Shown: piece after piece, positions 26,239-34,306 of the stretch
How the letters are laid out: each line of letters begins with the position of its first letter
How positions within the stretch are numbered: position 1 is the stretch's first letter
NCBI RefSeq assembly: GCF_000292525.1
Contig: NZ_AEYF01000044.1
Coordinates: 248,001-312,000, forward strand
Length of the DNA: 64,000 nt
Source of the DNA: Rhizobium sp. CCGE 510
Lineage (GTDB): Bacteria > Pseudomonadota > Alphaproteobacteria > Rhizobiales > Rhizobiaceae
Reading direction: 5' to 3'
Made by a program: the position numbers and the translations under genes
The notes under the pieces: generated by a model
Database searches by the model: none
Seen by the model: only the letters and a program-made list of their open reading frames with translations
Told to the model about the DNA's origin: nothing

Positions 26239-26976
26239 CTAATTCGGCAAGGCGTCGCGGCCGTCGGCGGCTCTTTGAACCAAGCGGGCAACCACTTCCG
26301 TGCGGTTCTGCGCCTGCAGCTTGCGCATGATGTGTTGCACATGCATCTTTACCGTATGCCCCGACAAATTGAGTTTTCCGGCGATGACCTTATTTGAGCA
26401 TCCGCATTGCAACTCTGCGAGGACATCCGCTTCCCGGGGCGTGAAATCAGCAATCGCCAAGTGCTGCGTCCTATCATCCAATCTTTTTTCAGCCTCGTTT
26501 CTGGCCGGACTATCCTCGTTTGAGCCTGGTGTCACCGCTCCCAGAAGCTGCGGGAAAAATGTTCCTCCTGCCAGCACGAGACCAAGGCCGGCAAGGGCAA
26601 TGTCAATGGGAAGTGAAGTCGAGAAAAAGCCGCGGATGCCCACTTTGAGCGCCTGACGCGCTATGATGGCGTCATCCGTACCTGAGAGCAACGTGATAGG
26701 AGCCTCAGGAAAACGTGCAGTGATCGCCGCGAGGTCATCACGCAGGCTCGAACTCTCAACACTTCTGCCGGCCAGATCCAATGCAATCAAACGCACCTCA
26801 GATCCAAGAACTCGATCGAGACTCTCGGTGGAGATCAAATCGATAATGTTCCAACCGGCGAGTTCACGCTCAAGAAGCTTCACCACGGTCGTGCGCGCCA
26901 ATGTAGAATGCCCAACGATGATCACAGTTGGTGCATTGCGCCCCATGCGGCGCTTCGTTCCAGCACTGTCGGACAC
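26239..26976 (-). CDS. LuxR-type regulator with a degenerate receiver domain
   Basis: 245 residues from GTG 26976 (ATG 26946 is possible). Residues about 15-130 fold like a response-regulator receiver, but the acidic pair after beta-1 is replaced (VIIVGHST) and the conserved Lys near the end is missing (GFFSTS). An Asp in LIALDLAG is present. The C-terminal GerE/LuxR helix-turn-helix is clear: FTPREADVLAELQCGCSNKV, IAGKLNLSGHTVKMHVQHIM. It is probably not phosphorylated in the usual way. It is next to the glycine-rich/type I secretion locus and might control it; that is inference from position only. Confidence 0.85.
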   Translation of the reverse strand: MSDSAGTKRRMGRNAPTVIIVGHSTLARTTVVKLLERELAGWNIIDLISTESLDRVLGSEVRLIALDLAGRSVESSSLRDDLAAITARFPEAPITLLSGTDDAIIARQALKVGIRGFFSTSLPIDIALAGLGLVLAGGTFFPQLLGAVTPGSNEDSPARNEAEKRLDDRTQHLAIADFTPREADVLAELQCGCSNKVIAGKLNLSGHTVKMHVQHIMRKLQAQNRTEVVARLVQRAADGRDALPN

Positions 26977-27128
26977 TTACGTGCTCCCCAGAATATTGCA
27001 ACCCAACAGCCATTCATACTATGCCTGTTCTCACTACATGTCATGATAAAAAGAGAGTCTATTGTGGATATCCGCAGTCCGATCTCTCATGATAATTCTT
27101 ATAGCTAAGATTTCATCGAGAGATAACT

Positions 27129-27278
27129 ATGACTGCAGAGCACATTGAAACGCTTGTTCATGACGGCATGCCAGTTCGACTTGTTGCCGCATACTCTCCA
27201 GTCTTCTCCGATCTTACGTACGGAAAGCGGGTCAGCAAATCTTTGAAAGGCACTGAAAAAGCAAATAATCTACTATAG
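27129..27278 (+). CDS. Possible small ORF in an AT-rich gap
   Basis: 49 codons starting ATG 27129 with a weak GAGAGA upstream, ending TAG 27276-27278. The predicted peptide begins MTAEHIETLVHDGMPVRLVA. No domain, signal peptide or neighbour supports a role. The surrounding 27000-27480 region is AT-rich and contains a short AAAGCAAC tandem run around 27389-27413. Coding is uncertain. Confidence 0.25.
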   Translation: MTAEHIETLVHDGMPVRLVAAYSPVFSDLTYGKRVSKSLKGTEKANNLL

Positions 27279-27843
27279 ATCGATTTTGCGAAAATCTGTT
27301 GGATATAGCGAGCCGCCGATCGGATCTATTTTGTTACCATTTCTCAATTCAAAGCCGCCGCAGACCCGACAGCAAAATGACAATCGCGAAAAGCAACAAA
27401 AGCAACAAAAGCAAGAGATCGCTGATCTACCCTTTATGATTACTAAGTAACTCGGCTTTATCGATGCATTATCCCAGTTGGATCGTTTTCAGTCAGGCAG
27501 CACTGCGCCGGCACCGCCAGATGCCGGGCAGAGGTCACGGCGTCTAACGGCCGAATCGGCGACAATGCGGATGAGATCATGGTGGAATGTTCGGCGAGAA
27601 CAGGACGTCGTCGGAAAACCGCTCACACTTTTCGGCATCATGCTCTGGTGAGCCGGCCGTTCGGTGTCATGCCGGCCAAGAGACGAAATCCGGGCGGAGG
27701 AAGCGATCCACATATGGCGTGAAAAAATGACACGAAGAACGGTTTCGTGCAGTTCAATCTCCGCAATAGAGGTGGGAGTCTATCCGCCATGTCGCGCAAC
27801 TGTGCAGCGGTTTGACGATAACGACATGCGTCAAAACAGGGAC
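27279..27843. other. Intergenic stretch, no supported gene
   Basis: About 560 bases between the small ORF and the repeat after the glycine-rich gene. Contains three tandem AAAGCAACA-like units near 27389-27413. No gene, tRNA or strong promoter was recognised. Confidence 0.4.
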
Positions 27844-27887
27844 CTAAAGCGCGAAGAGCGAATCTGAAAGACCGCGACGCGCTTTAG
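27844..27887 (-). repeat. Intergenic palindromic repeat that may terminate the glycine-rich gene
   Basis: CTAAAGCGCG at 27844-27853 and its exact complement CGCGCTTTAG at 27878-27887 enclose 24 bases. The text between (AAGAGCGAATCTGAAAGACC) is of a type I recall as a common intergenic element in Rhizobium genomes. The right arm overlaps the TAA stop of the minus-strand glycine-rich gene, so its transcript would fold here. Confidence 0.6.
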
Positions 27888-28972
27888 CTATGCATGAAGC
27901 TCAGAATGTCGTCTACGAGAGCGGAATGGGCGTCGGTGAGGTTACCGTCTCCGCCGTGGCCTGCGATGCCGGCCAGTTGAAGCGCATGCTGATCATAGAG
28001 AACATGATCGATCTGTTGTGCGTCCGCCGTCCCACCGGCGGGAACGGCAATGTTGATGGGATGGAAATAGCCGACATTGACGTCGACCATGCTGCCGGTT
28101 GACGATCCGTCGCCGCCACCGCCACCGGCATGGTTGCCGGTAAAAATCGTGTCCGACGACAGGTTGAAGCCACCGCCGTTGCCGCCGATGCCGGCGATCT
28201 GCACAGTACCCTGATCGAAAATGACATTGTTTGTTTGATGAGCCTCCGCCGAGCCGCCAGCGGCACCGATGGCGATGTTGATCGGCGAGAAGATGGCGAT
28301 ACTCACGTCGACCATGCTGCCGACGAAATATCCATCGCCGCCATGGCCCGCATAAAAGTCGCCGGTCAATGTCAGCGCAGTTCCCGGGCTCATCGACGAG
28401 CCATGGCTCGCGACGTTATGGTCTCCGCCCGAGCCGCCCATGCCGCCGATCTGGGTTGCGCCCTGCAGGAACATTGCGTTGTTCGATTGATCGGCGTGAG
28501 CCTCGGCGCCGGGGCCTGCAGCCACGGCGGTATTCACGGGGGCAAACAGCGCGACTTCGGTGCTTACGAGTCCACCGTAGAATACGCCATCCCCCCCAGT
28601 TCCGGCATGATTGGCGCCATCGCCGCTGCCAATGGCAACATTGCCGCTTCCGCCATTCCCGCCTATCCCAGCCATTTCGGTGGGATGCTGATTGATGAGT
28701 GCATCGTTGCCCTGGAAAGCATCGGCGCTCGAATGAGGTCCCGCGATAGCGGCATTGGACGGCATGAAGACGGCCAGTGCATTGCTGCTGATCACGCCTT
28801 GGCTTATTCCATCACCGCCGCTGCCGGCTGAATTTGAGCTGGGACCGGAAGCAAGGCCCAATGGAAGCCAGGTCGGCACCAGCGCCAGATGCCCCGCGGC
28901 CAGACTGGAGGCGAGGTTTTGATCGGTGCCCGTTTTGGGCGAATCTTCCAAGAAGGGACGAATTTCCGTCAT
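27884..28972 (-). CDS. Glycine-rich four-repeat protein, candidate type I secretion substrate
   Basis: 362 residues from ATG 28972, seven bases after a GGAG (ATG 28984 also open). After a unique head of about 47 residues come four tandem repeats of about 73-85 residues. Each starts AGxGGDG, runs through a hydrophobic (S/V)xxxIAxFxPxNxAI segment, then AxAxQxxNxxFxQG, and ends QxAGIGGNGGxGN. There is no signal peptide and the C terminus is SALVDDILSFMHS, short aliphatic/acidic text as in type I secretion signals. The classic RTX nonapeptide is absent. A related shorter protein and a PrtD/HlyD exporter pair are encoded across the divergent promoter. It is probably exported to the cell surface or medium; function unknown. 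Confidence 0.75.
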   Translation of the reverse strand: MTEIRPFLEDSPKTGTDQNLASSLAAGHLALVPTWLPLGLASGPSSNSAGSGGDGISQGVISSNALAVFMPSNAAIAGPHSSADAFQGNDALINQHPTEMAGIGGNGGSGNVAIGSGDGANHAGTGGDGVFYGGLVSTEVALFAPVNTAVAAGPGAEAHADQSNNAMFLQGATQIGGMGGSGGDHNVASHGSSMSPGTALTLTGDFYAGHGGDGYFVGSMVDVSIAIFSPINIAIGAAGGSAEAHQTNNVIFDQGTVQIAGIGGNGGGFNLSSDTIFTGNHAGGGGGDGSSTGSMVDVNVGYFHPINIAVPAGGTADAQQIDHVLYDQHALQLAGIAGHGGDGNLTDAHSALVDDILSFMHS

Positions 28973-29569
28973 TGCCGTCTCCATCCGCGGTCAACCGCAC
29001 GTCCGCCAAGCGTGTCGCGCATGTAGCCTGAATTATTCAGCCATTGTGCCTCTGAAGTTAAGAAAAGCAGAGCCTGCAATTCGTCTACATCCCGTCGGCT
29101 AGGTCTGTAGCCATTTGGCTGTCATGGCCGTAATGCCCCGTTGTTCGAGTTTGACGGCACCAAAGACCAGACTCCCGCATCTTGCCCCCGTTCTCGCAGC
29201 GGGTCATGACTTTCCGCCCCAAACAATCTCCTCAGCCAAGCACAGCCTGGTCAGGACCTGGAATACGGCCGGTTGGCTTCGGCGGCCGTTGCTTTGGGAA
29301 AAACGGCGTCGCTTCGACGAGGTTGCAGACATGATCCTGCGCATACCATCCGGCGCAAAATCAGCAAATGCCAATCCAAAACTACGCTCCGCCATCGCCA
29401 AGCATACGCCCGAAGGAATGTCGCCGAATATCTAGATAGTGCGCAGATTGAATCGCGGGCAATATTCCCCTGCGGCTGTATTGTCTGGCGGTGACATACT
29501 AATACCCACGCCGTAGGGGGAACGCCGTAGAATTAACTCGGACGAAACGAAGTAAAAGGAGTGACTGAA
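28973..29569. promoter_or_regulatory. Divergent control region between the two glycine-rich genes
   Basis: Almost 600 bases without a supported gene; a 106-codon frame at 29115-29435 has no ribosome site. Near the plus-strand gene, ACGCCGTAG occurs twice as a direct repeat (29508-29516 and 29522-29530, 14 bases apart), 40-60 bases before the start codon. This would suit a regulator site such as that of the LuxR-type protein encoded at 26239, but that link is inference. Confidence 0.4.
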
Positions 29570-30142
29570 ATGCCTATCCCACAGATATCTGACACGATTC
29601 ACCTCAATCACCCAGATGCAGGTGACGCGAATGCCGGCAACGGCGGTGATGGCCACAATGATGGGAACATCAACTACAACCCGGTTGCCTATGTAGACCC
29701 TGTGCAAACGGTCTACGGGGCAGATACCCATCTGCACAACGGCGATCACGTTTGGCAGACGGCAGATTGGGACGCCGGCGGCGGCGGATCCGGTGGCTTC
29801 AGCCAGGCCCAGAACGGCTTCCTGGCATCGCTCACCAGCGGCGCCGGCGGCGCGGGGGGAGATTCCACCTCCAATGGCAGTCAAGGAAACTCAAGCGGCC
29901 ACGATACGGCTGCAGTGGCTGCGGCTACGACCGCGACACAATATACGCAGCTCGTGGCCGATCAGCATGCCACCATTCTCGCAGGCGTCGGCGGTAACGG
30001 CGGCAACGGGAACAACGCTCTGGGCGGCGACATCTCGTCAGCATTGGTTCACACCAATCCCGAAACGACGACGGTGAACAATGATCTCGATCATTTCATA
30101 AACGCCTTCGGTCATATCGATGTCAGCCATCTTGGCTCATGA
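29570..30142 (+). CDS. Glycine-rich protein, second candidate type I secretion substrate
   Basis: 190 residues from ATG 29570, eight bases after AAGGAG (GTG 29561 is also open). It looks like one expanded unit of the divergent repeat protein: it begins DANAGNGGDGHNDGN, has a Gly-rich middle (AGGGGSGGFSQAQNGFLASL), and then the shared closing motif DQHATILAGVGGNGGNGN. No signal peptide. The tail LDHFINAFGHIDVSHLGS is a plausible uncleaved C-terminal type I secretion signal. Stop TGA 30140-30142 is followed by a large hairpin and then the exporter genes on the same strand, the usual substrate-exporter order. Confidence 0.75.
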   Translation: MPIPQISDTIHLNHPDAGDANAGNGGDGHNDGNINYNPVAYVDPVQTVYGADTHLHNGDHVWQTADWDAGGGGSGGFSQAQNGFLASLTSGAGGAGGDSTSNGSQGNSSGHDTAAVAAATTATQYTQLVADQHATILAGVGGNGGNGNNALGGDISSALVHTNPETTTVNNDLDHFINAFGHIDVSHLGS

Positions 30143-30151
30143 ACTCATTTC

Positions 30152-30189
30152 CCTTGAGGGTCGCCCGTTTCGACTGGCGACCCTCAGGG
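30152..30189 (+). terminator. 14-base-pair hairpin between substrate and exporter genes
   Basis: Arms 30152-30165 and 30176-30189 pair over 14 bases (core GAGGGTCGCC with GGCGACCCTC; one G-U pair) around a ten-base loop. It lies ten bases after the glycine-rich gene's stop, without a T run. It probably limits read-through or protects the upstream mRNA, so that substrate is made in excess of exporter. Confidence 0.75.
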
Positions 30190-30246
30190 TTACTGAACCT
30201 GCCCGCAGCCTCTTCTTGTCAGTATCCAGTGCAGCGAGATCTGACG

Positions 30247-31974
30247 ATGACAACGATTTCGATAAAGCCATCGATAAAGCCATCGCGGCCGCAGACACAC
30301 CTCGTTGCTGCGCTCCGGGCTTGTGCCGGAGCCTTCGGGTTGGTCTTCCTCTATAGCTGCGGCTATAATCTCTTTCTTCTGACACCTTCCATCTATCTCC
30401 TGCAGATCTACGACAGGGTCATGTCGAGCCGAAGTGCCGACACGTTGCTGATGCTGACGATGATCATCGCCGTCGCCGTGTTGGTCGGGTCGATGTTGGA
30501 CATCGTGCGTAGGGCAGCTCTTTCGCGCATCGGCAGCTGGCTGGATCACAGGCTACGGCCCATGGTGCTGACGGCATCATTCGAATATGCCTCTCTGGCG
30601 GATACGGGAGCCGCCACGGAGTGCTACAGGGACCTGGCCACACTACGCCAATTCCTCGATTCACCGGCTAGCGCCCTTTTTTTTGACGTTCCCTGGGCGC
30701 CGATATTTCTGCTGCTGCTCTTTCTTGTTCACCCGCTGCTTGGGACGATCGGTCTTCTATGCGCAATTGCTCTTCTGCTGTTCGCGTTCCTGACGGAACT
30801 GGCGACGCGAGAGCCGCTTGCCCACGCCAACCTTGCCCTTTCGAGGAGCTATTTCCGATTTGCGACCGCCCTCAAAAACATCGAGGTGATCCGGGCAATG
30901 GGCATGCAGGATGGCGCAGCGATGATGGTCTATCGCGATGCGGAGATGGCAAGAAGAACGCAGGACATCGCGATGCATCGCACGGAGATCATTCTTGGAT
31001 TCTCCAAATCGATCCGCACACTCGCGCAGATCCTCATGATGGGATCCGCTACATGGCTGGTGCTCGAAAACAACGGCAGTCCGGGTATCATCTTCGTTTC
31101 GAGCTTGCTGCTCGGGCGCGGGCTTGCACCGATCGAGGGTGCAATAGGTGCATGGCGGTCCTTTACCTTTGCGCGTAGTGCCTTCAGTCGCTTGAACAGA
31201 ATGCTAATCGCCGTTGCATCGGAACAGGAGGCGCGAATGGTGCCGGTACCGGAACGCAATGGCCTCGTTCTCGATGATGTCAGCTATATCAAGCCATTCG
31301 CCGATCGGGCGATATTGACAGGCGTCACGTTGCGCCTCGCGCCCGGCGACTGCATAGCGCTCATCGGTCCGTCGGGATCGGGGAAATCAACTCTCGGTCG
31401 CGTCATGGCAGGCGTTGTGCAAGCAACGAGCGGCTGTGCTCTTCTCGGCGGGGTCGATATCTCAGCTCTGCGTCTTTGCGGGGGGACCCGCCACGTCGGA
31501 TATCTGCCGCAAGACATCGAACTTTTCGGCGGAGCGATCAAGGATGTGATCGGCCGGCTGGACGGAGGAGACCCCGGCAAAGCAATCGACGCCGCGAAGC
31601 TGGTTGGATTGCACGACGCGATCATGCGGCTGCCACTGGGCTACGAGACCGATATCGGTGAAGGTGGAAACCTGCTCCTGCGAGCTCAGCGTCAACAGCT
31701 GGGACTGGCACGGGCGGCCTATGGGAATCCATCTCTGATCGTTCTCGACGATCCGAATTCGAGCCTGGACTATGACGGCGAACGGATGCTGTTTGCGGCA
31801 ATCGAGCGCATGAAATCCCGGGGGATGACCGTCGTCATCATAACGCACCGGATGGGGATCCTGCCAGTCACCAACAAGATTGCCATCATGCGTAACGGGA
31901 CTGTGGCTGCCATCGGCGACAGTGAGCGGATTTATGAAACCTATCTTCAACCACCGTCTCGAACAGGAACGTAG
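30247..31974 (+). CDS. Type I secretion ABC exporter, PrtD-type, with degenerate ATPase motifs
   Basis: 575 residues from ATG 30247; an earlier ATG at 30139 would translate through the hairpin and is less likely. The N-terminal membrane domain (about residues 20-300) has RACAGAFGLVFLYSCGYNLF and the family text YLLQIYDRVMSSRS. Walker A is intact (GPSGSGKST). The ABC signature, normally LSGGQ, reads LLRAQRQQ, and the catalytic Glu after Walker B is Asp (LDDPNSSLD, where PrtD proteins usually have LDEPNSNLD). The H-loop ITHRM is present. The protein would pump the adjacent glycine-rich proteins across the inner membrane with the HlyD-type partner and an outer-membrane TolC encoded elsewhere. 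Both changes predict weak or unusual ATP hydrolysis. Confidence 0.85.
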   Translation: MTTISIKPSIKPSRPQTHLVAALRACAGAFGLVFLYSCGYNLFLLTPSIYLLQIYDRVMSSRSADTLLMLTMIIAVAVLVGSMLDIVRRAALSRIGSWLDHRLRPMVLTASFEYASLADTGAATECYRDLATLRQFLDSPASALFFDVPWAPIFLLLLFLVHPLLGTIGLLCAIALLLFAFLTELATREPLAHANLALSRSYFRFATALKNIEVIRAMGMQDGAAMMVYRDAEMARRTQDIAMHRTEIILGFSKSIRTLAQILMMGSATWLVLENNGSPGIIFVSSLLLGRGLAPIEGAIGAWRSFTFARSAFSRLNRMLIAVASEQEARMVPVPERNGLVLDDVSYIKPFADRAILTGVTLRLAPGDCIALIGPSGSGKSTLGRVMAGVVQATSGCALLGGVDISALRLCGGTRHVGYLPQDIELFGGAIKDVIGRLDGGDPGKAIDAAKLVGLHDAIMRLPLGYETDIGEGGNLLLRAQRQQLGLARAAYGNPSLIVLDDPNSSLDYDGERMLFAAIERMKSRGMTVVIITHRMGILPVTNKIAIMRNGTVAAIGDSERIYETYLQPPSRTGT

Positions 31975-31988
31975 GGAGGGACGCCGCC

Positions 31989-33434
31989 ATGACCCTTGTT
32001 CAACTGGACGCAACGCCGGCGAGGCTTTCAAATTCGGCAAGGACGGACCAGCGGTTCGCTCAAAGATCGACAGCGACAGCCAGGCAAAAGACGGTCTATT
32101 CGCCGGTGATCGAACAGAAACAGCGCGGACCGGCCCCCTCTTCGCCCATGCCGGGGCTCAGAGGCGTTGTCTGGACGGGTAACCTGTTGATCCTGGTCTT
32201 CATCGTCGGATTGGGCATCTGGTCGGTTCTGGCGCCGCTGAAAAGCGCTGCGATCGCATCGGGCGTCATCGAACCGGAGTCCAGCCGCAAGACCATTCAG
32301 CATCTGGAAGGCGGAATTGTGCGGCGGATCCTCGTCAGAAATGGCGATGCGGTCATGGCCGGGCAAATCGTGATAGAACTCGACGACACGAAGTCTCGCT
32401 CGGAGCGCGACAGCATCCAAGGGCAACTTTGGGACGCCGAAGGAAGCCGCGCCCGCCTGCTTGCGGAGCAGACGGGCGACGACCATGTCGCCTATCCTGA
32501 GGATCTCAGGGCAGCAATCGAGAAATATCCTTCGGTCAGCGCGATTCTGATCGGGCAGCAGAAAATCTTCGAAGCCCGTCGCCGGGTCATGCAGGCGGAA
32601 ATTCAGATCGCCAATGAAAAAATTGCGCAGGTGCGGCAGGAAATCGTCGGACTTGGCGCGCAGAAGACAGCACTGGCCGACAGAGCCGCAATCTCGAGCC
32701 AAGAACTGGATCAGGTTACGGTCCTCAACGCCAAGGGACTGGAAACAAGGAGCAGGCTTCTCAACCTCCAGCGCGAAAAAGCAGACCTCGATGGCCAGCA
32801 GGGTCAAGTAGAGGCACAGATCTCTCGCGCCTACCAGGTGATCAGCGAGTCACAGGCCGATCTCGCAAAGCTTGAGAGCGACCGGTTGAGCGAAGTCGCC
32901 CAGGGCATGCGCGCCACGGAAAGCCAGATCATGCAATTGCGCGAGCGCTTGCGAGCGATCGACGACCAGCTTTCCAGGACCGATATCCGCGCTCCCGAAG
33001 ACGGAACAATCATGAACCTGCGGATCCACACAGCCGGTGGGGTCGTCGGCGCGGGTGAACCGCTCGTCGATCTTCTGCCGCGCTCCGATCGCCTTATCGT
33101 GTCTGTCCACGTCAGGCCGGAAGATATGAATCTCGTTCGTGCGGGGCTCGACGCACAGGTTCACCTCCTTCCATACAATCAGCGGCGCGTTCCACTCCTG
33201 AAAGGTCGGGTCGAGTATGTATCGGCGGACCGTCTCACCGATGCGGCGAGCGGCCAGCCCTACTATGCCGCGACAATCCGCGTAACGGACGAGCGGTTGG
33301 CGAAAATGAAAGATGTCGAAATGGTCGCCGGCATGCCCGCACAGACACTGATCGAGACCGGCAAAAGCAGTGTGGCACTCTATGCAGTCAGACCTCTTCT
33401 CGACAGTTTCAACAGAGCATTTCGTGAGGACTAA
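31989..33434 (+). CDS. Type I secretion membrane-fusion protein (HlyD/PrtE family)
   Basis: 481 residues; a cytoplasmic head of about 60 residues, one membrane helix (LLILVFIVGLGIWSVLAPL), then the periplasmic part: lipoyl-like half GGIVRRILVRNGDAVMAGQI, a long coiled-coil hairpin (about residues 140-330) and the conserved APEDGTIMNLRIHTAGGVVG with the C-terminal beta barrel. It bridges the PrtD-type exporter and an outer-membrane channel. It starts 14 bases after the exporter stop, so the two are co-transcribed. The long N-terminal head is somewhat unusual. Confidence 0.9.
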   Translation: MTLVQLDATPARLSNSARTDQRFAQRSTATARQKTVYSPVIEQKQRGPAPSSPMPGLRGVVWTGNLLILVFIVGLGIWSVLAPLKSAAIASGVIEPESSRKTIQHLEGGIVRRILVRNGDAVMAGQIVIELDDTKSRSERDSIQGQLWDAEGSRARLLAEQTGDDHVAYPEDLRAAIEKYPSVSAILIGQQKIFEARRRVMQAEIQIANEKIAQVRQEIVGLGAQKTALADRAAISSQELDQVTVLNAKGLETRSRLLNLQREKADLDGQQGQVEAQISRAYQVISESQADLAKLESDRLSEVAQGMRATESQIMQLRERLRAIDDQLSRTDIRAPEDGTIMNLRIHTAGGVVGAGEPLVDLLPRSDRLIVSVHVRPEDMNLVRAGLDAQVHLLPYNQRRVPLLKGRVEYVSADRLTDAASGQPYYAATIRVTDERLAKMKDVEMVAGMPAQTLIETGKSSVALYAVRPLLDSFNRAFRED

Positions 33435-33441
33435 AGCGGTG

Positions 33442-33720
33442 ATGGGCAAGAGAAAATTCGACGACAACCAGATTACGGTCATTCTGAAGGAGCACCAGTC
33501 CGGAGTGACGGTGGCAGATGTTTGCCACAAGCACGGCATCAGCGAGCCGACCTTCTATCGATGGCAATCCCTGCAGTTCGGAAATATCGGTCTCGATGCC
33601 AGAAGGGTGAGAGCGCTGGAGGAAGAGAACCAGAAGCTCAAGAAGCTTTTGGCCGGAGCCATGCTCTCGGCGGCAACGCTGAGCGAGATGCTGGCGAAGA
33701 CATCGAAAGGGCGGCACTAA
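33442..33720 (+). CDS. Lone IS3-family OrfA-like helix-turn-helix protein
   Basis: 92 residues from ATG 33442, seven bases after the HlyD-type stop. It matches the transposase-8/OrfA pattern of IS3 elements: KRKFDDNQITVILKEHQSGV, a helix-turn-helix in DVCHKHGISEPTFYRWQ, and a leucine-zipper-like ALEEENQKLKKLLAGAMLSA. The product ends GRH without the frameshift window or an OrfB. No inverted repeats or target duplications were seen. It may be an insertion-sequence remnant beside tRNA-Phe or a DNA-binding protein co-opted into the secretion operon. Confidence 0.65.
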   Translation: MGKRKFDDNQITVILKEHQSGVTVADVCHKHGISEPTFYRWQSLQFGNIGLDARRVRALEEENQKLKKLLAGAMLSAATLSEMLAKTSKGRH

Positions 33721-33799
33721 GCTGTCAGCAGAGGTGGTTTGTTGACTGCCTACTGGCCCGCTATCCAATGCTGTGCATGGAGATTTCTAGCGGATTGAG

Positions 33800-33875
33800 T
33801 GGTGCCCAGGACCGGAATCGAACCAGTGACACGCGGATTTTCAATCCGCTGCTCTACCAACTGAGCTACCTGGGC
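33800..33875 (-). tRNA. tRNA-Phe (GAA)
   Basis: Read on the minus strand, the 76-base sequence starts GCCCAGGTAGCTCAGTTGG, has an anticodon loop TGAAAAT with GAA, and ends with TTCGATTCC and CCTGGGC followed by A and an encoded CCA. All four arms pair. The open frames over it are shadows. Confidence 0.97.
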
Positions 33876-34056
33876 TAACCAGCTTCCGATGGACCTTTTT
33901 TAGAAAAAGAACCGCGGGGCCTTGGTTCACCCCGGAAGCGAGCGGGGTTATAGCATCTTGTTCGGCCATGGCAAGCGGTCAAATGACTCTTTTTTGACGG
34001 TCTTGCCGGTTTTGCCGATTCATGAGGAAAAATAAGAGCTTCGCCGACGGAATTCC

Positions 34057-34269
34057 CTAGTTTTCCTCATCGGGATAATCGGCCTTGGACTCGTCATCGG
34101 CAACGGGAATGGCATAGGCGCCGGTCAGCCAGCGGGAAAGATCGACCTCGCGGCAGCGATTGGAGCAGAAGGGGTAATGTTCGCGGTGGGAGGGTTTGCC
34201 GCATTCGGGGCAAGGGCGCGCCTTGCGCAGCGGTTCGACCTTGGCGGCGGCTTTGTTGTCTTCGGGCAT
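34057..34269 (-). CDS. yacG: YacG-type zinc-binding DNA gyrase inhibitor
   Basis: 70 residues with the YacG zinc site: CPECGKPSHREHYPFCSNRC places four Cys at positions 20, 23, 35 and 39, followed by VDLSRWLTGAYAIP, also conserved. In other bacteria YacG binds gyrase subunit B and blocks DNA binding. The tail is acidic. It lies 37 bases after the maf stop, in the usual infA-maf-yacG order. Confidence 0.9.
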   Translation of the reverse strand: MPEDNKAAAKVEPLRKARPCPECGKPSHREHYPFCSNRCREVDLSRWLTGAYAIPVADDESKADYPDEEN

Positions 34270-34306
34270 GATCGGTCCGTCCTAATTCAGGAATTGGCCG
34301 CGGGCT

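Noticed and set aside
29115..29435. 106-codon open frame between the two glycine-rich genes
   Set aside because: No ribosome site, biased composition without recognisable domain, and it lies in the middle of a divergent control region.
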